Shown here piece by piece: positions 9,404-17,514 of a stretch of 64,000 bases of DNA. The notes under the pieces were generated by a model. It saw only the letters and a program-made list of their open reading frames with translations. It was not told where the DNA came from and did not search any database. Every line of letters begins with the position of its first letter. Position 1 is the first letter of the stretch. Source of the stretch: DASSUW01 sp963844205 (lineage in GTDB: Bacteria > Actinomycetota > Thermoleophilia > Solirubrobacterales > Solirubrobacteraceae); contig CAWJNK010000014.1 of assembly GCA_963844205.1 (NCBI GenBank), forward strand, positions 434,001 through 498,000, written 5' to 3'. The position numbers were made by a program, and so were the translations under genes.

Positions 9404-9622
9404 ATGCAGCTCACCGCCTCATTCCCCACCAGGCTCCGCACCCGCCGCCAGGAAGGCCGGCACCGGAGCCGCTCCGCCGAACTTCAGACGCTCGCGCGGG
9501 CCAAGCGCAGCGGCGGTCCCGAGGACCGCGCGCTCTACTCGTGCCACTGCGGCTACGCCTTCAAGGCCGAGGTCTCGACCTCGGTCGGCTGCCCGCACTG
9601 CGGCACGAGCCAGGCCTGGTAG
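9404..9622 (+). CDS. Small zinc-ribbon protein of unknown function
   Basis: 72 residues: a basic Arg-rich first half and a C-terminal zinc ribbon with two knuckles, CHCGYAFKAEVSTSVGCPHC (residues 47-66), ending soon after. Four well-spaced Cys strongly suggest metal binding and possibly nucleic-acid binding. I cannot assign a function. It stands alone, divergent from ccmE and followed by the tRNA-Gly gene on the other strand. Confidence 0.65.
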   Translation: MQLTASFPTRLRTRRQEGRHRSRSAELQTLARAKRSGGPEDRALYSCHCGYAFKAEVSTSVGCPHCGTSQAW

Positions 9623-9675
9623 TTCTCCAGCGAGCACCGCCATGCCGTCGCCCGGCTGAGCGGCGACCGGTCTAG

Positions 9676-9747
9676 AGCGGGCGAGGGGAATCGAACCCCC
9701 ATTTCTGGCTTGGGAAGCCAGCGTCTTGGCCGTTGGACAACGCCCGC
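9676..9747 (-). tRNA. tRNA-Gly (anticodon CCC)
   Basis: The complement strand folds as a full cloverleaf: acceptor GCGGGCG paired with the 3' end, D arm GTC/GAC, anticodon stem CTGGC/GCCAG with loop TTCCCAA, and T arm GGGG-TTCGATT-CCCC. The discriminator base is T and no CCA is encoded. The gene lies between the zinc-ribbon gene and tlpA. Confidence 0.96.
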
Positions 9748-9789
9748 GAGGTGGGCGCAGTGTACCGACCCGCCACTACCCTTCAACGC

Positions 9790-10335
9790 GTGCGCCCGCG
9801 CGTCTACTGGCCCCTCTCGATCGCCGCCACGGCGCTGGTCGCGCTCCTCGCCTACGGCGTGGTGTCGACCGGGCCTGACACGTCGATCGACGAGAGCGTC
9901 GCGGCGGGCAAGCGGGTCGAGGCGCCGGTGAGCGACCTCCGGCGGCTCGGCGACGCGGGCACCGGCTCGCTCGCGGAGCACAAGGGCAAGGTCGTGGTCC
10001 TGAACGTATGGGCCTCGTGGTGCGATCCGTGCCGGTCCGAGATGCCGCTGCTCCAGCGGACGCACGAGCGGATCGAGGGCCAGGACGCGCTCGTGCTCGG
10101 GATCGACAGCCAGGACGCGTCGGACGACGCGGTGCGGTTCCTGCGCGACAACGAGATCCACTTCCCGAGCCTGCGCGACCGCGACGGCGAGTACTCGAAC
10201 GACCTCGGCGTGGCCGCGCTGCCCGAGACGTTCCTGATCGACCGCGAGGGCAAGATCGCGGCGCTGCGGCGCGGCCCCGTCGACCAGGCGTGGCTCGACG
10301 AGCACCTGTCGCCGCTGCTGGAGGAGGCGCGGTGA
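9790..10335 (+). CDS. Membrane-anchored thioredoxin-like protein (TlpA/ResA/CcmG type)
   Basis: 181 residues. An N-terminal hydrophobic anchor (about 8-25) is followed by a thioredoxin fold with the redox motif WASWCDPCRSEMP and the cis-Pro loop LPETFLID. Proteins of this type reduce the CxxCH cysteines of apocytochrome c outside the membrane. The GTG at 9790 starts the basic-then-hydrophobic signal; upstream codons in frame run into the tRNA region. It is coupled to ccmH (stop overlaps its GTG), which supports the cytochrome c role. Confidence 0.88.
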   Translation: MRPRVYWPLSIAATALVALLAYGVVSTGPDTSIDESVAAGKRVEAPVSDLRRLGDAGTGSLAEHKGKVVVLNVWASWCDPCRSEMPLLQRTHERIEGQDALVLGIDSQDASDDAVRFLRDNEIHFPSLRDRDGEYSNDLGVAALPETFLIDREGKIAALRRGPVDQAWLDEHLSPLLEEAR

Positions 10336-10778
10336 GGCTGCTCGTCGCGCTCCTCCTGGTTGTCGGACTGACCGCCGCGGCGGAGCCGCAGACGACGCTG
10401 CCCGACGTCGAAGACGAGGTGATGTGCGTCGAGTGCCGGACGGCGCTCAACATCTCGACCTCCCCGGTCGCCGACCAGGAGCGCGCGTTCATCCGCGCCC
10501 GCATCGCGGAGGGCATGACGAAGGACGAGATCAAGGCGGCCATGGTGGACGAGTACGGCCCCGCCGTGCTCGCCGAGCCGGGCGACGAGGGCTTCGACCT
10601 CGCCGGCTGGGTGGTGCCGGGAGCGGTGGTCGTGCTCGCCGGGCTCGGCGTTGTGCTGCTCGCGCGGCGCTGGAGGCGGGCGCCTGAGCCCGCCGCCGCC
10701 GCGGACGCGGGCGGCCCCGACCTCGACCCCGACGACGCCCGGCGGCTCGACGCCGAGCTGACCGCCTTCGACCGATGA
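10332..10778 (+). CDS. ccmH: Cytochrome c maturation protein CcmH
   Basis: 148 residues with a signal/anchor at the start, the CcmH redox motif CVECRTALN (CxxC near residue 33), the conserved helical part DQERAFIRARIAEGMTKDEI, and a second membrane helix at about 97-117. CcmH handles the apocytochrome thiols before heme ligation by CcmF. It overlaps tlpA upstream by 4 bp and ccdA downstream (ATGA), making a three-gene operon. Confidence 0.9.
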   Translation: MRLLVALLLVVGLTAAAEPQTTLPDVEDEVMCVECRTALNISTSPVADQERAFIRARIAEGMTKDEIKAAMVDEYGPAVLAEPGDEGFDLAGWVVPGAVVVLAGLGVVLLARRWRRAPEPAAAADAGGPDLDPDDARRLDAELTAFDR

Positions 10779-11521
10779 GCGGGGGCGTCGACACCACGGT
10801 GATCGCCGCGTTCGCGGTCGGCTTCATCTCGTTCATCTCGCCCTGCGTGCTGCCGCTCGTGCCCGGCTACCTGTCGGCGGTCTCCGGCGTCTCGCTGGCC
10901 GAGATCCAGCGGGGCGAGCGGCGCATGACCCGGGTCCTGATGCCGGCGATCGTCTTCTGCCTCTCCTTCACCGTCGTCTTCGTGGCGCTCGGCATGACCG
11001 CCACCGGGCTCGGCTCGACGCTCCAGGACGGCCGCGGGACGCTCGACAAGGTCGCGGGCGTGATCATCATCGCCCTCGGCGTGCTGTTCGTGATCACGCC
11101 GTTCGTGCCGCGCCTCAACCGCGAGTGGCGCCCGGACGTGCTGATGTCGCGCGCCGGCTCCGGCGGCCCGCTGATCGCCGGCGCGGCGTTCGCGTTCGCC
11201 TGGACGCCCTGCGTGGGGCCGACGCTCGGGACGATCCTCACCGCCGCCTCGGTGCAGGACACCGTGAGCCAGGGCGCCGTGCTGCTGCTCTTCTACTCGC
11301 TCGGGCTCGCGGTCCCGTTCCTGATCACGGCCATCGCCTTCACGCGCGCAACGAGCGCCTTCCGCTGGCTCCGCGACCGCTACCTGATCATCACCGGCAT
11401 CTCCGGCGCGATCCTGATCGCCATGGGCGTGCTGCTCTTCACGGGCGAGCTGACCACGCTCAACATCGAGGCCCAGCAGGCGCTCGACGGCCTCGGGCTG
11501 AACTTCTTCAACGAGCTCTGA
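10775..11521 (+). CDS. ccdA: Cytochrome c biogenesis membrane protein CcdA
   Basis: 248 residues, about six hydrophobic helices. It carries the two conserved Cys of the CcdA/DsbD core, in FISPCVLPLVPGYLSAVSG and in AFAWTPCVGPTLG. It passes electrons from cytoplasmic thioredoxin across the membrane to the TlpA-like and CcmH proteins encoded just upstream. The start overlaps the ccmH stop. Confidence 0.93.
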   Translation: MSGGVDTTVIAAFAVGFISFISPCVLPLVPGYLSAVSGVSLAEIQRGERRMTRVLMPAIVFCLSFTVVFVALGMTATGLGSTLQDGRGTLDKVAGVIIIALGVLFVITPFVPRLNREWRPDVLMSRAGSGGPLIAGAAFAFAWTPCVGPTLGTILTAASVQDTVSQGAVLLLFYSLGLAVPFLITAIAFTRATSAFRWLRDRYLIITGISGAILIAMGVLLFTGELTTLNIEAQQALDGLGLNFFNEL

Positions 11522-11522
11522 G

Positions 11523-13118
11523 CTACATCGACTCTGGCGCGGAGACGCCGAGCAGCCCGAGCGCGCGGGCGATCGTGCGCTTGCTCGTGACGCACAGCCC
11601 GAGCCGGAACGCCTCGACGACGTCCGGCTCGGCGCCCACGACCTTGCAGTCGCGGTAGAAGGCCGTGAACGTCTGGGCCAGCTCGAGCGCGTAGACGGCG
11701 ATCCGGTGCGGGGCTCGGCGGTCGGCCGCCTCCGCGGCCTCGGCCGGGAACGCCAGCAGCTTCTTGACGAGCTCGCGCTCGGACGGGTGCAGCTCGAGCT
11801 CGCCCGCCGCCCCCACCGGCCGGTCGCCGGCCTTGCGCAGGATCGACGCGATCCGCGCGTGCGCGTACTGGACGTAGTAGACGGGGTTCTCCGCCGACTC
11901 CTCGCGCGCGAGGTCGAGGTCGAGGTCGATCGTCGAGTCGTGCGAGCGCTGGAGCATGAAGAAGCGCGTCGCGTCCACCCCGATCTCGTCGATCAGCTCG
12001 TCGAGCGTGATGAACTCGCCGCGCCGCTTTGACATCGAGGCGCGCTCCCCGCGCTCGACCAGGTGGACGAACTGGAGCAGCGGGATCTCGAGCCGGTCGG
12101 GATCGCCGCCGAGCACGGCCAGCGCCGCCTTGAAGCGCGGCACGTACCCGTGGTGGTCGGCGCCCAGCGGCGTGATCAGCCGCTCGTAGCCGCGCTCGAC
12201 CTTGTTCTCGAGGTAGGCGAGGTCGGCGGCGAAGTAGGTCGGCGTGCCGCCGGACCTCACGATCACGCGATCCTGGTCGTCGCCGAAGTCGGTCGTCCGC
12301 AGCCACAGCGCGCCCTCGGACCGGTACGCGCGGTCTCCCGCCACCTCGAAGGCGCGCTCGATCGCGCCCTCGTGCAGCGACCGCTCGGAGAACCACGAGT
12401 CGAAGTGCACGCGGTAGCGCTCGAGCGTGGCCTTGATCCGCTCGATCATCAGGTGCCCGCCCACGGAGGCGAGGTCCTCGGGGGCGCGGTCGGCGGCGTC
12501 CGGGAGCTCCGCCGCCAGCTCGGCCACGTACTCGCCCTTGTAGCCGTCCTCGGGCACCGGCTCGCCCCGCGCGCGGGCTCGGATCGACTTGCCGAGGTTG
12601 AACAGCTGGGACCCGGCGTCGTTGAAGTAGTACTCGCGCAAGACCTCGTGGCCGGCGAACTCGAGCAGCCGCGCGAGCGCGTCGCCGTAGGCGGCGTGGC
12701 GGCCGCTGGCGGCCGTCAGCGGGCCCGTCGGGTTGGCGGACACGAACTCGATCATGATCCGCTCGCGCTCGGCGGCCGTCCCGCCGCCCCAGTCCTCCCC
12801 CGCGGCCAGGACGTGCTGCGCGGCGGCGACGTACCAGGCGTCGGCGAGGAAGACGTTGACGAACCCGGGCCCGGCGACCTCGACCTTCTCCGCCCGCTCG
12901 CCGAGACGGTCCTGCAGCGCGGTCACGAGCCGCTCGGCGACCTCGCGCGGCGGTGCGCCGAGCCGCGGCGCCAGCAGCATCGCCGCGTTCGTCGAGTAGT
13001 CCCCGAAGCCGGCCTTCTTCGGGCGCTCGAGCGTCGGCGGGGCGGTCGAGCCGTTGCCGAGCTCGGCGGCGGCCTCCTCGACCGCGCTGCGGAGGTCATC
13101 GATCGGGTGCAAGGTCAA
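11523..13118 (-). CDS. argS: Arginyl-tRNA synthetase with an unusual HIGH region
   Basis: 531 residues with the class I synthetase order: N-terminal Add-1 domain, catalytic core (NPTGPL..., REYYFNDAGSQLFNLG), the KMSKS-like loop (SMSKRRGEFI) and a C-terminal DALR domain. The position of the HIGH tetrapeptide after NPTGPL reads Thr-Ala-Ala-Ser, so both histidines are missing. The TTG at 13118 overlaps the rlmH stop (TTGA); no better start is visible. No second argS is in the window, and the rest of the protein looks intact. Confidence 0.92.
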   Translation of the reverse strand: MTLHPIDDLRSAVEEAAAELGNGSTAPPTLERPKKAGFGDYSTNAAMLLAPRLGAPPREVAERLVTALQDRLGERAEKVEVAGPGFVNVFLADAWYVAAAQHVLAAGEDWGGGTAAERERIMIEFVSANPTGPLTAASGRHAAYGDALARLLEFAGHEVLREYYFNDAGSQLFNLGKSIRARARGEPVPEDGYKGEYVAELAAELPDAADRAPEDLASVGGHLMIERIKATLERYRVHFDSWFSERSLHEGAIERAFEVAGDRAYRSEGALWLRTTDFGDDQDRVIVRSGGTPTYFAADLAYLENKVERGYERLITPLGADHHGYVPRFKAALAVLGGDPDRLEIPLLQFVHLVERGERASMSKRRGEFITLDELIDEIGVDATRFFMLQRSHDSTIDLDLDLAREESAENPVYYVQYAHARIASILRKAGDRPVGAAGELELHPSERELVKKLLAFPAEAAEAADRRAPHRIAVYALELAQTFTAFYRDCKVVGAEPDVVEAFRLGLCVTSKRTIARALGLLGVSAPESM

Positions 13119-13522
13119 TGATGGTACGGCTCGTTGGCCAGGATCTTGTGCGCCCGGAACAGCTGCTCGAGCAGGACTACGCGCGCGAGCTGGTGGGGGA
13201 GCGTCATCGCCCCGAGCGAGAGCTTGTGGTCGCAGTGCTCGAGCGAGGTCCCGTACGGCCCGCCGACCACGAAGCAGACGTCGCGCCCCGCCTGGCGGCG
13301 ATCCTCGAGCCAGCGGGCGAACGCCTCCGACGTGTAGGCCTTCCCGCCCGCGTCCAGCAGCGAGACGTACGAGCGGTCCGGGATCCGGCGCTCCACGTGC
13401 TCGTCCTCGCGGACCTCGACCAGCGACAGCCGCGCGTGGCGGGCGATCAGCCGCTGGTAGTGCTGGACGTCGTCCGTGAACGGAGGGCGCGCTTTGCCGA
13501 CCGCAAGCACCATGTAGCGCAC
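13115..13522 (-). CDS. rlmH: 23S rRNA pseudouridine1915 N3-methyltransferase RlmH
   Basis: 135-residue SPOUT methyltransferase. The SAM-knot region FVVGGPYG and C-terminal LSLGAMTLPHQLARVVLLEQ with FRAHKILANEPYHH are diagnostic. It methylates pseudouridine 1915 in helix 69 of 23S rRNA. The GTG at 13522 was chosen because the family starts a few residues before the first strand (MVLAVGKA); the frame is open further upstream but lacks homology. Its stop overlaps the argS start. Confidence 0.92.
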   Translation of the reverse strand: MRYMVLAVGKARPPFTDDVQHYQRLIARHARLSLVEVREDEHVERRIPDRSYVSLLDAGGKAYTSEAFARWLEDRRQAGRDVCFVVGGPYGTSLEHCDHKLSLGAMTLPHQLARVVLLEQLFRAHKILANEPYHH

Positions 13523-13541
13523 CGCTGCGATACTACGGCGC

Positions 13542-13844
13542 GTGGACGGGGACCCGCCCGAGCGCCACATCAACCTGCACACCTCTCCGGAGGTGATGGC
13601 GGGGATCTACGCGAACTTCGCGAACGTCTCGCATTCGGACTACGAGTTCACGCTCACGTTCGCGCGCGTCGACCACGAGGTCGAGAGCGAGGAGGTCCCC
13701 GGCGTGGTGGTCTCCCGCATCAGCGTCTCGCCGCGCTTCATGCGCGAGCTGATCGACGCGATGGAGGACAACTGGTCCAAGTGGACCACCAAGGAGGGGA
13801 TCAAGAACCTCCCCGAGGCTCCTCCGCGCGACCCTCCTCCTTGA
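13542..13844 (+). CDS. DUF3467-family small protein
   Basis: 100 residues resembling DUF3467: INLHTSPEVMAGIYANFANVS at the start and a C-terminal helix (PRFMRELIDAMEDNWSKWTT). The role is unknown; no catalytic residues are recognisable. GTG at 13542. It is divergent from rlmH with a very short gap, and its last 44 bp overlap the 3' end of the convergent M48 protease gene. Confidence 0.75.
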   Translation: MDGDPPERHINLHTSPEVMAGIYANFANVSHSDYEFTLTFARVDHEVESEEVPGVVVSRISVSPRFMRELIDAMEDNWSKWTTKEGIKNLPEAPPRDPPP

Positions 13845-15030
13845 CCTTCAGGGCCTGACCGATCCGCTCCATCGCCGTCGGGTGGGTGCCGAGCAGGAAC
13901 GACACCCAGTCCGGCGGGTCGGGGTCCGACACGTTCTGCACGACGATCCGCTTCTGGAAGCCGATCAGGGCGTCCGGCTCGCCGGTGAGCTCGAGCGAGA
14001 AGCGATCCGCACGCGCCTCCACGGCACGCGAGAGCTGGTTGGAGACGGTCGTGACGGCCGGGGCGACCAGTGCGAGCGCCAGGGCGACGGCTGGGATCGC
14101 CGGCGGGCCGCCCGAGGGCGCCCACCGCTCGGCCAGCCGCGCGACCGCGAACATCGCGAACGGGGCCACGATCGCCACGTACAGCAGCCCGCGCGGCACG
14201 TCGTTGTAGTGCACGTGCCCGAGCTCGTGCGCGACGACGAGCCGCACCTCCTCGGGCGAGAACTCGCGCAGCAGCGTGTCGTAGAGCACGACGCGCTTGG
14301 TCGAGCCGAGGCCGCCGACGTACGCGTTGGCGGCGGTCGTGCGGCGCGACGCGTCCATCTCGTAGACCTCGCCGACCTTGACGCCCGCCTTGTCGGCCAG
14401 CGCGAGGACGTCCGAGCGCAGCTCGCCGGGCGGCAGCGGCTGGAAGCGGTTGAACAGCGGCTCGATGAGGATCGGGCTCGCGTAGGTCATGACCACGGCG
14501 AAGCCGACGACGACGGCGGTCGCGGGCGCCCACCAGCTGCGGCCGAACCGCCGCATGGCGAACACGAGCAGCGCGCCGCCCGCGCCGACGATCACAGCCT
14601 CGATCGCGACGCCCTTGGCCACGTCGCCGAGCCAGCCGGTCCAGCTCTGGGTCACCAGCCCGACGTCCTTGGCCCGCTCACGGGCGATCGCGCGGACGGG
14701 CAGCGCAGCGACGGTCAGCGCCGTCGCGAGCGCGGCGGCGGTCACGGCGCCGGCGAGCACCGGGCGCCGGAACGGCCCGCGCAGGCGGGCGGGCGGACGG
14801 CGCACGACGTACACGAGCAGGCCGATCTCGATAACCAGCCGCGCGCCGTAGAGGAGAAGCTGGCCGGTGCGGAAGTCCTCCGCCCGCTCGATGAACGCTG
14901 TGCTGAAGTACGTTTGCGGCGCTGCGTCGATCGGTGCGATCGAATCGCGCGGTCGCATGAGGAAGACCGCGGCCTCCGCCACCACCAGCGCGGCGACGAT
15001 GCTGACCGGCAGGCGGAGCCGTTTGACCAC
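13801..15030 (-). CDS. M48-family (Ste24-like) membrane zinc metalloprotease
   Basis: 409 residues with several membrane helices and the zinc site VVAHELGHVHYND (HExxH), plus the third-ligand region VEARADRFSLEL. The layout matches CAAX-prenyl-protease/Ste24-like M48A enzymes, which in bacteria act in membrane-protein quality control. GTG at 15030 gives a short basic start before the first helix; earlier codons would run into the divergent phosphoesterase promoter. The 3' end overlaps the DUF3467 gene. Confidence 0.88.
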   Translation of the reverse strand: MVKRLRLPVSIVAALVVAEAAVFLMRPRDSIAPIDAAPQTYFSTAFIERAEDFRTGQLLLYGARLVIEIGLLVYVVRRPPARLRGPFRRPVLAGAVTAAALATALTVAALPVRAIARERAKDVGLVTQSWTGWLGDVAKGVAIEAVIVGAGGALLVFAMRRFGRSWWAPATAVVVGFAVVMTYASPILIEPLFNRFQPLPPGELRSDVLALADKAGVKVGEVYEMDASRRTTAANAYVGGLGSTKRVVLYDTLLREFSPEEVRLVVAHELGHVHYNDVPRGLLYVAIVAPFAMFAVARLAERWAPSGGPPAIPAVALALALVAPAVTTVSNQLSRAVEARADRFSLELTGEPDALIGFQKRIVVQNVSDPDPPDWVSFLLGTHPTAMERIGQALKVKEEGRAEEPRGGS

Positions 15031-15052
15031 CGAACAGACGATAACCCGAGCC

Positions 15053-15784
15053 ATGCGCGTCGCCATCGCGTCCGACATCCACGGCAACAAGCAGGCATTC
15101 CAGGCGGTGATCCGGGCGGCGGAGGACGACGGCGCGGACGAGCTGTGGTGCCTCGGCGACCTCGTCGGCTACGGCGCCGAGCCCGACGCCTGCGTCGCGC
15201 TGGCCGACGCCCATTGCACGATCTGCCTGGCCGGCAACCACGACCTCGCCGTGGTCGACGTGCTCTCGCTCGACGACTTCTCCCGCGGGGCGGCGCTCGC
15301 CGCCCAGTGGACGCGGGACGTGATCGCCGCCGAGACCCGCGAGTACCTGCTGTCGCTGTCGCCCAAGGGCAGCAGCGAGGGGCTCGGGCTGTTCCACGCC
15401 TCGCCGCGCGACCCGATCTGGGAGTACGTCCTCTCGGCGCTGGCCGCCGAGCTGTGCTTCGACGCCACCGACCACCGGATCTCGCTGATCGGCCACTCGC
15501 ACGTCGCGCTCTCCTTCCACCGGCCCGAGGGCGAGGCGGCCAGCGGGACCACGCGCCGCGACGGCGTGCAGGTCGACCTCAGCTCCGGCGAGTGGCTGAT
15601 CAACCCCGGCTCGACCGGCCAGCCCCGCGACGGCGACGCCCGGGCGGGATGGCTGGTCCTGGACACCGAGGCTCTGACCGCCACCTGGCGGCGCGCGGAG
15701 TACGACATCGCGGCGGCCCAGGCGGCGATCCGGGCCGCGAACCTCCCGGACTCGCTCGCCGAGCGGCTGCAATACGGACAGTGA
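15053..15784 (+). CDS. Calcineurin-like metallophosphoesterase (YfcE/MJ0936 type)
   Basis: 243 residues with the five metallophosphoesterase motifs: SDIHGN, GDLVGYG, GNHD, GHSH and a C-terminal GSTGQPRDGD. This arrangement fits small cytosolic phosphodiesterases of the YfcE type; the natural substrate is unknown. ATG at 15053 precedes the first strand directly. It is divergent from the M48 gene with only a 22-bp gap. Confidence 0.88.
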   Translation: MRVAIASDIHGNKQAFQAVIRAAEDDGADELWCLGDLVGYGAEPDACVALADAHCTICLAGNHDLAVVDVLSLDDFSRGAALAAQWTRDVIAAETREYLLSLSPKGSSEGLGLFHASPRDPIWEYVLSALAAELCFDATDHRISLIGHSHVALSFHRPEGEAASGTTRRDGVQVDLSSGEWLINPGSTGQPRDGDARAGWLVLDTEALTATWRRAEYDIAAAQAAIRAANLPDSLAERLQYGQ

Positions 15785-15817
15785 CAGCGGGCCGGGCCGC
15801 TAGCCTGCGAGGCCGCA

Positions 15818-16297
15818 ATGCGTCACCGCGCCCTTCTCGCGCTCGCGCTGGCCTCCGCCGCGCTCGCGGCCGGCTGCGGGCAGGACAACCCACGCCTGAT
15901 TCCCGAGGACCGCGCCCAGGCTCTGGTCGACACCGTCGACCAGATCGAGAGCGCCTGCTCGGAGGAGGACGTCATCGAGGCGCAGCGGCAGGTCGACGAG
16001 GCGAGGGCGCAGATCACCGAGTTGCCGCGCCAGGTGGACCCGAAGCTCAAGCAGAACATGCAGGACTGGCTGGGCCAGATCCAGCGGCGGCTGGAGCGCG
16101 ACTGCAAGCCGGAGCCGGAGGAGACGCCGACGCCGACCGAGACGCCGACCCCGACCGAGACCCCGACGCCGACCGAGACGCCCACGCCGACCCCGACCCC
16201 GACCCCGACCCCGACGGCGACCCCGACCCCGACGGCGACCGCCCCGCCGTCCGACGAGGGCGGCGCCCAGGCGCCCGAGGGGGATCAGGGCGAATGA
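15818..16297 (+). CDS. Lipoprotein with a Pro-Thr repeat tail
   Basis: 159 residues. A lipobox (LAAGC, Cys20) predicts lipidation at the outer face of the membrane. Residues 25-100 form a charged helical region with two Cys; residues 105-140 are a Pro-Thr/Glu repeat (TPTPTET units) encoded by an obvious DNA minisatellite. Such tails usually serve as flexible wall spacers. It overlaps the downstream kinase gene by 4 bp (ATGA), suggesting it may supply an extracellular part to the kinase system. Confidence 0.75.
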   Translation: MRHRALLALALASAALAAGCGQDNPRLIPEDRAQALVDTVDQIESACSEEDVIEAQRQVDEARAQITELPRQVDPKLKQNMQDWLGQIQRRLERDCKPEPEETPTPTETPTPTETPTPTETPTPTPTPTPTPTATPTPTATAPPSDEGGAQAPEGDQGE

Positions 16298-17514
16298 GCG
16301 ACCTGTTCGCCGACCGCTACCGACTCGACCGCCGCCTCGGCGTCGGCGGCATGGCGACCGTCCAGCTCGCGTTCGACACGCGGCTCGAGCGCAACGTCGC
16401 CGTCAAGCTCCTGGCCGAGCACCTGGCCGACGACTCGAGCTTCGTGTCGCGCTTCCGCCGCGAGGCGCTCGCCGCCGCCCGGCTCGTACACCCGAACGTC
16501 GTGCAGGTGTTCGACTTCGGGCTCGACGACGAGACGCACCGCAACTTCATCGTCATGGAGTACGTCGACGGCCACTCGTGCGCCGAGCTCCTGCGCGACC
16601 GCGGGACGCTCCCGGCCGACGAGGCGGTCGAGATCCTCGCCCAGTCCTGCCGCGGGCTCGACTACGCGCACCGGCACGGCGTCGTGCACCGCGACGTCAA
16701 GCCCGGGAACCTGCTCCGCAGCCGCGACGGGATGGTCAAGCTGGCCGACTTCGGCATCGCCAAGGCCGCCGAGCAGTCCGACATCACGAAGGTCGGCTCG
16801 GTGCTCGGCACGGCGGCGTACCTGGCGCCCGAGCAGGCCCGCGGCGAGCCCGCCGGCCCGGCGTCGGACATGTACGCGCTCGGCGTCGTCGCCTACCAGC
16901 TGCTGGCCGGCCGGCTCCCCTATGACGCCGCTTCGCTCACCGACCTCGCGCGCCTCCAGGACAGCGGCCCGCCGCCGCGGCTCGACGAGGTCACGCAAGA
17001 CGTCTCCCCCGCCCTGGCCGCCGCGGTCGCACGATCCCTGCACCGCGAGCCCGACCAGCGCTACGTCGACGCCGGGGAGATGGAGACCGCGCTGCGCGAC
17101 GGCTTGCGGGGCCGCGCCCCGGCGGCCGCGTCGAACTGGGCGACGGACGCGGACACCGCCGCGACCGAGATGCTTAGCGGCACGAGCGCCACGCGGGCGA
17201 TGCCGCGCACCTCGCAGGCGCCCCCGCGCCGGCGCCTCGAGCCGCTGGACGAGCCCCCGACCGCCGCGCCCCGCCCGCGCCGGGCCGGGCCGCCGCCGCC
17301 GGCCCGCCGCCGGCGCCGCAGCGGCGGCACCATGCGGCTGTTCGTCGGCCTCCTCGTCGTGCTCGCCCTCGTCGCCGGCGGCATCCTCGCCTACCAGGCG
17401 CTCGACAGCGCCGGCACCGACTCGGTGCAGCTGCGGGAGAACGTCCGCGGCCAGGCCGACGACGCCATCGGCGAGCTGCGCAGCCTGATCGAGGACAACA
17501 CCGGCAGCAACTAA
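16294..17514 (+). CDS. PknB-like membrane Ser/Thr protein kinase
   Basis: 406 residues. Kinase domain about 8-265: Gly-rich loop LGVGGMATV, Lys in VAVKLL, catalytic HRDVKPGNLL, DFG in LADFGIAKA and GTAAYLAPEQA in the activation loop. A Pro/Arg-rich linker leads to one membrane helix (about 349-367, FVGLLVVLALVAGGILAYQ) and a short outer tail of some 35 residues. PASTA repeats, usual in PknB, are absent. The overlapping lipoprotein gene might replace that sensing function, which is inference. Confidence 0.92.
   Translation: MSDLFADRYRLDRRLGVGGMATVQLAFDTRLERNVAVKLLAEHLADDSSFVSRFRREALAAARLVHPNVVQVFDFGLDDETHRNFIVMEYVDGHSCAELLRDRGTLPADEAVEILAQSCRGLDYAHRHGVVHRDVKPGNLLRSRDGMVKLADFGIAKAAEQSDITKVGSVLGTAAYLAPEQARGEPAGPASDMYALGVVAYQLLAGRLPYDAASLTDLARLQDSGPPPRLDEVTQDVSPALAAAVARSLHREPDQRYVDAGEMETALRDGLRGRAPAAASNWATDADTAATEMLSGTSATRAMPRTSQAPPRRRLEPLDEPPTAAPRPRRAGPPPPARRRRRSGGTMRLFVGLLVVLALVAGGILAYQALDSAGTDSVQLRENVRGQADDAIGELRSLIEDNTGSN

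Noticed and set aside
16120..16250. Regular short repeats that might suggest a CRISPR or satellite array
   Set aside because: They are in-frame codons for a Pro-Thr/Glu lipoprotein tail; there are no spacers.
13882..16290. Rightward open frame covering the M48 protease and phosphoesterase region in front of the kinase
   Set aside because: Only its final part (from 16294) matches a family; the rest is low-complexity antisense of real genes.
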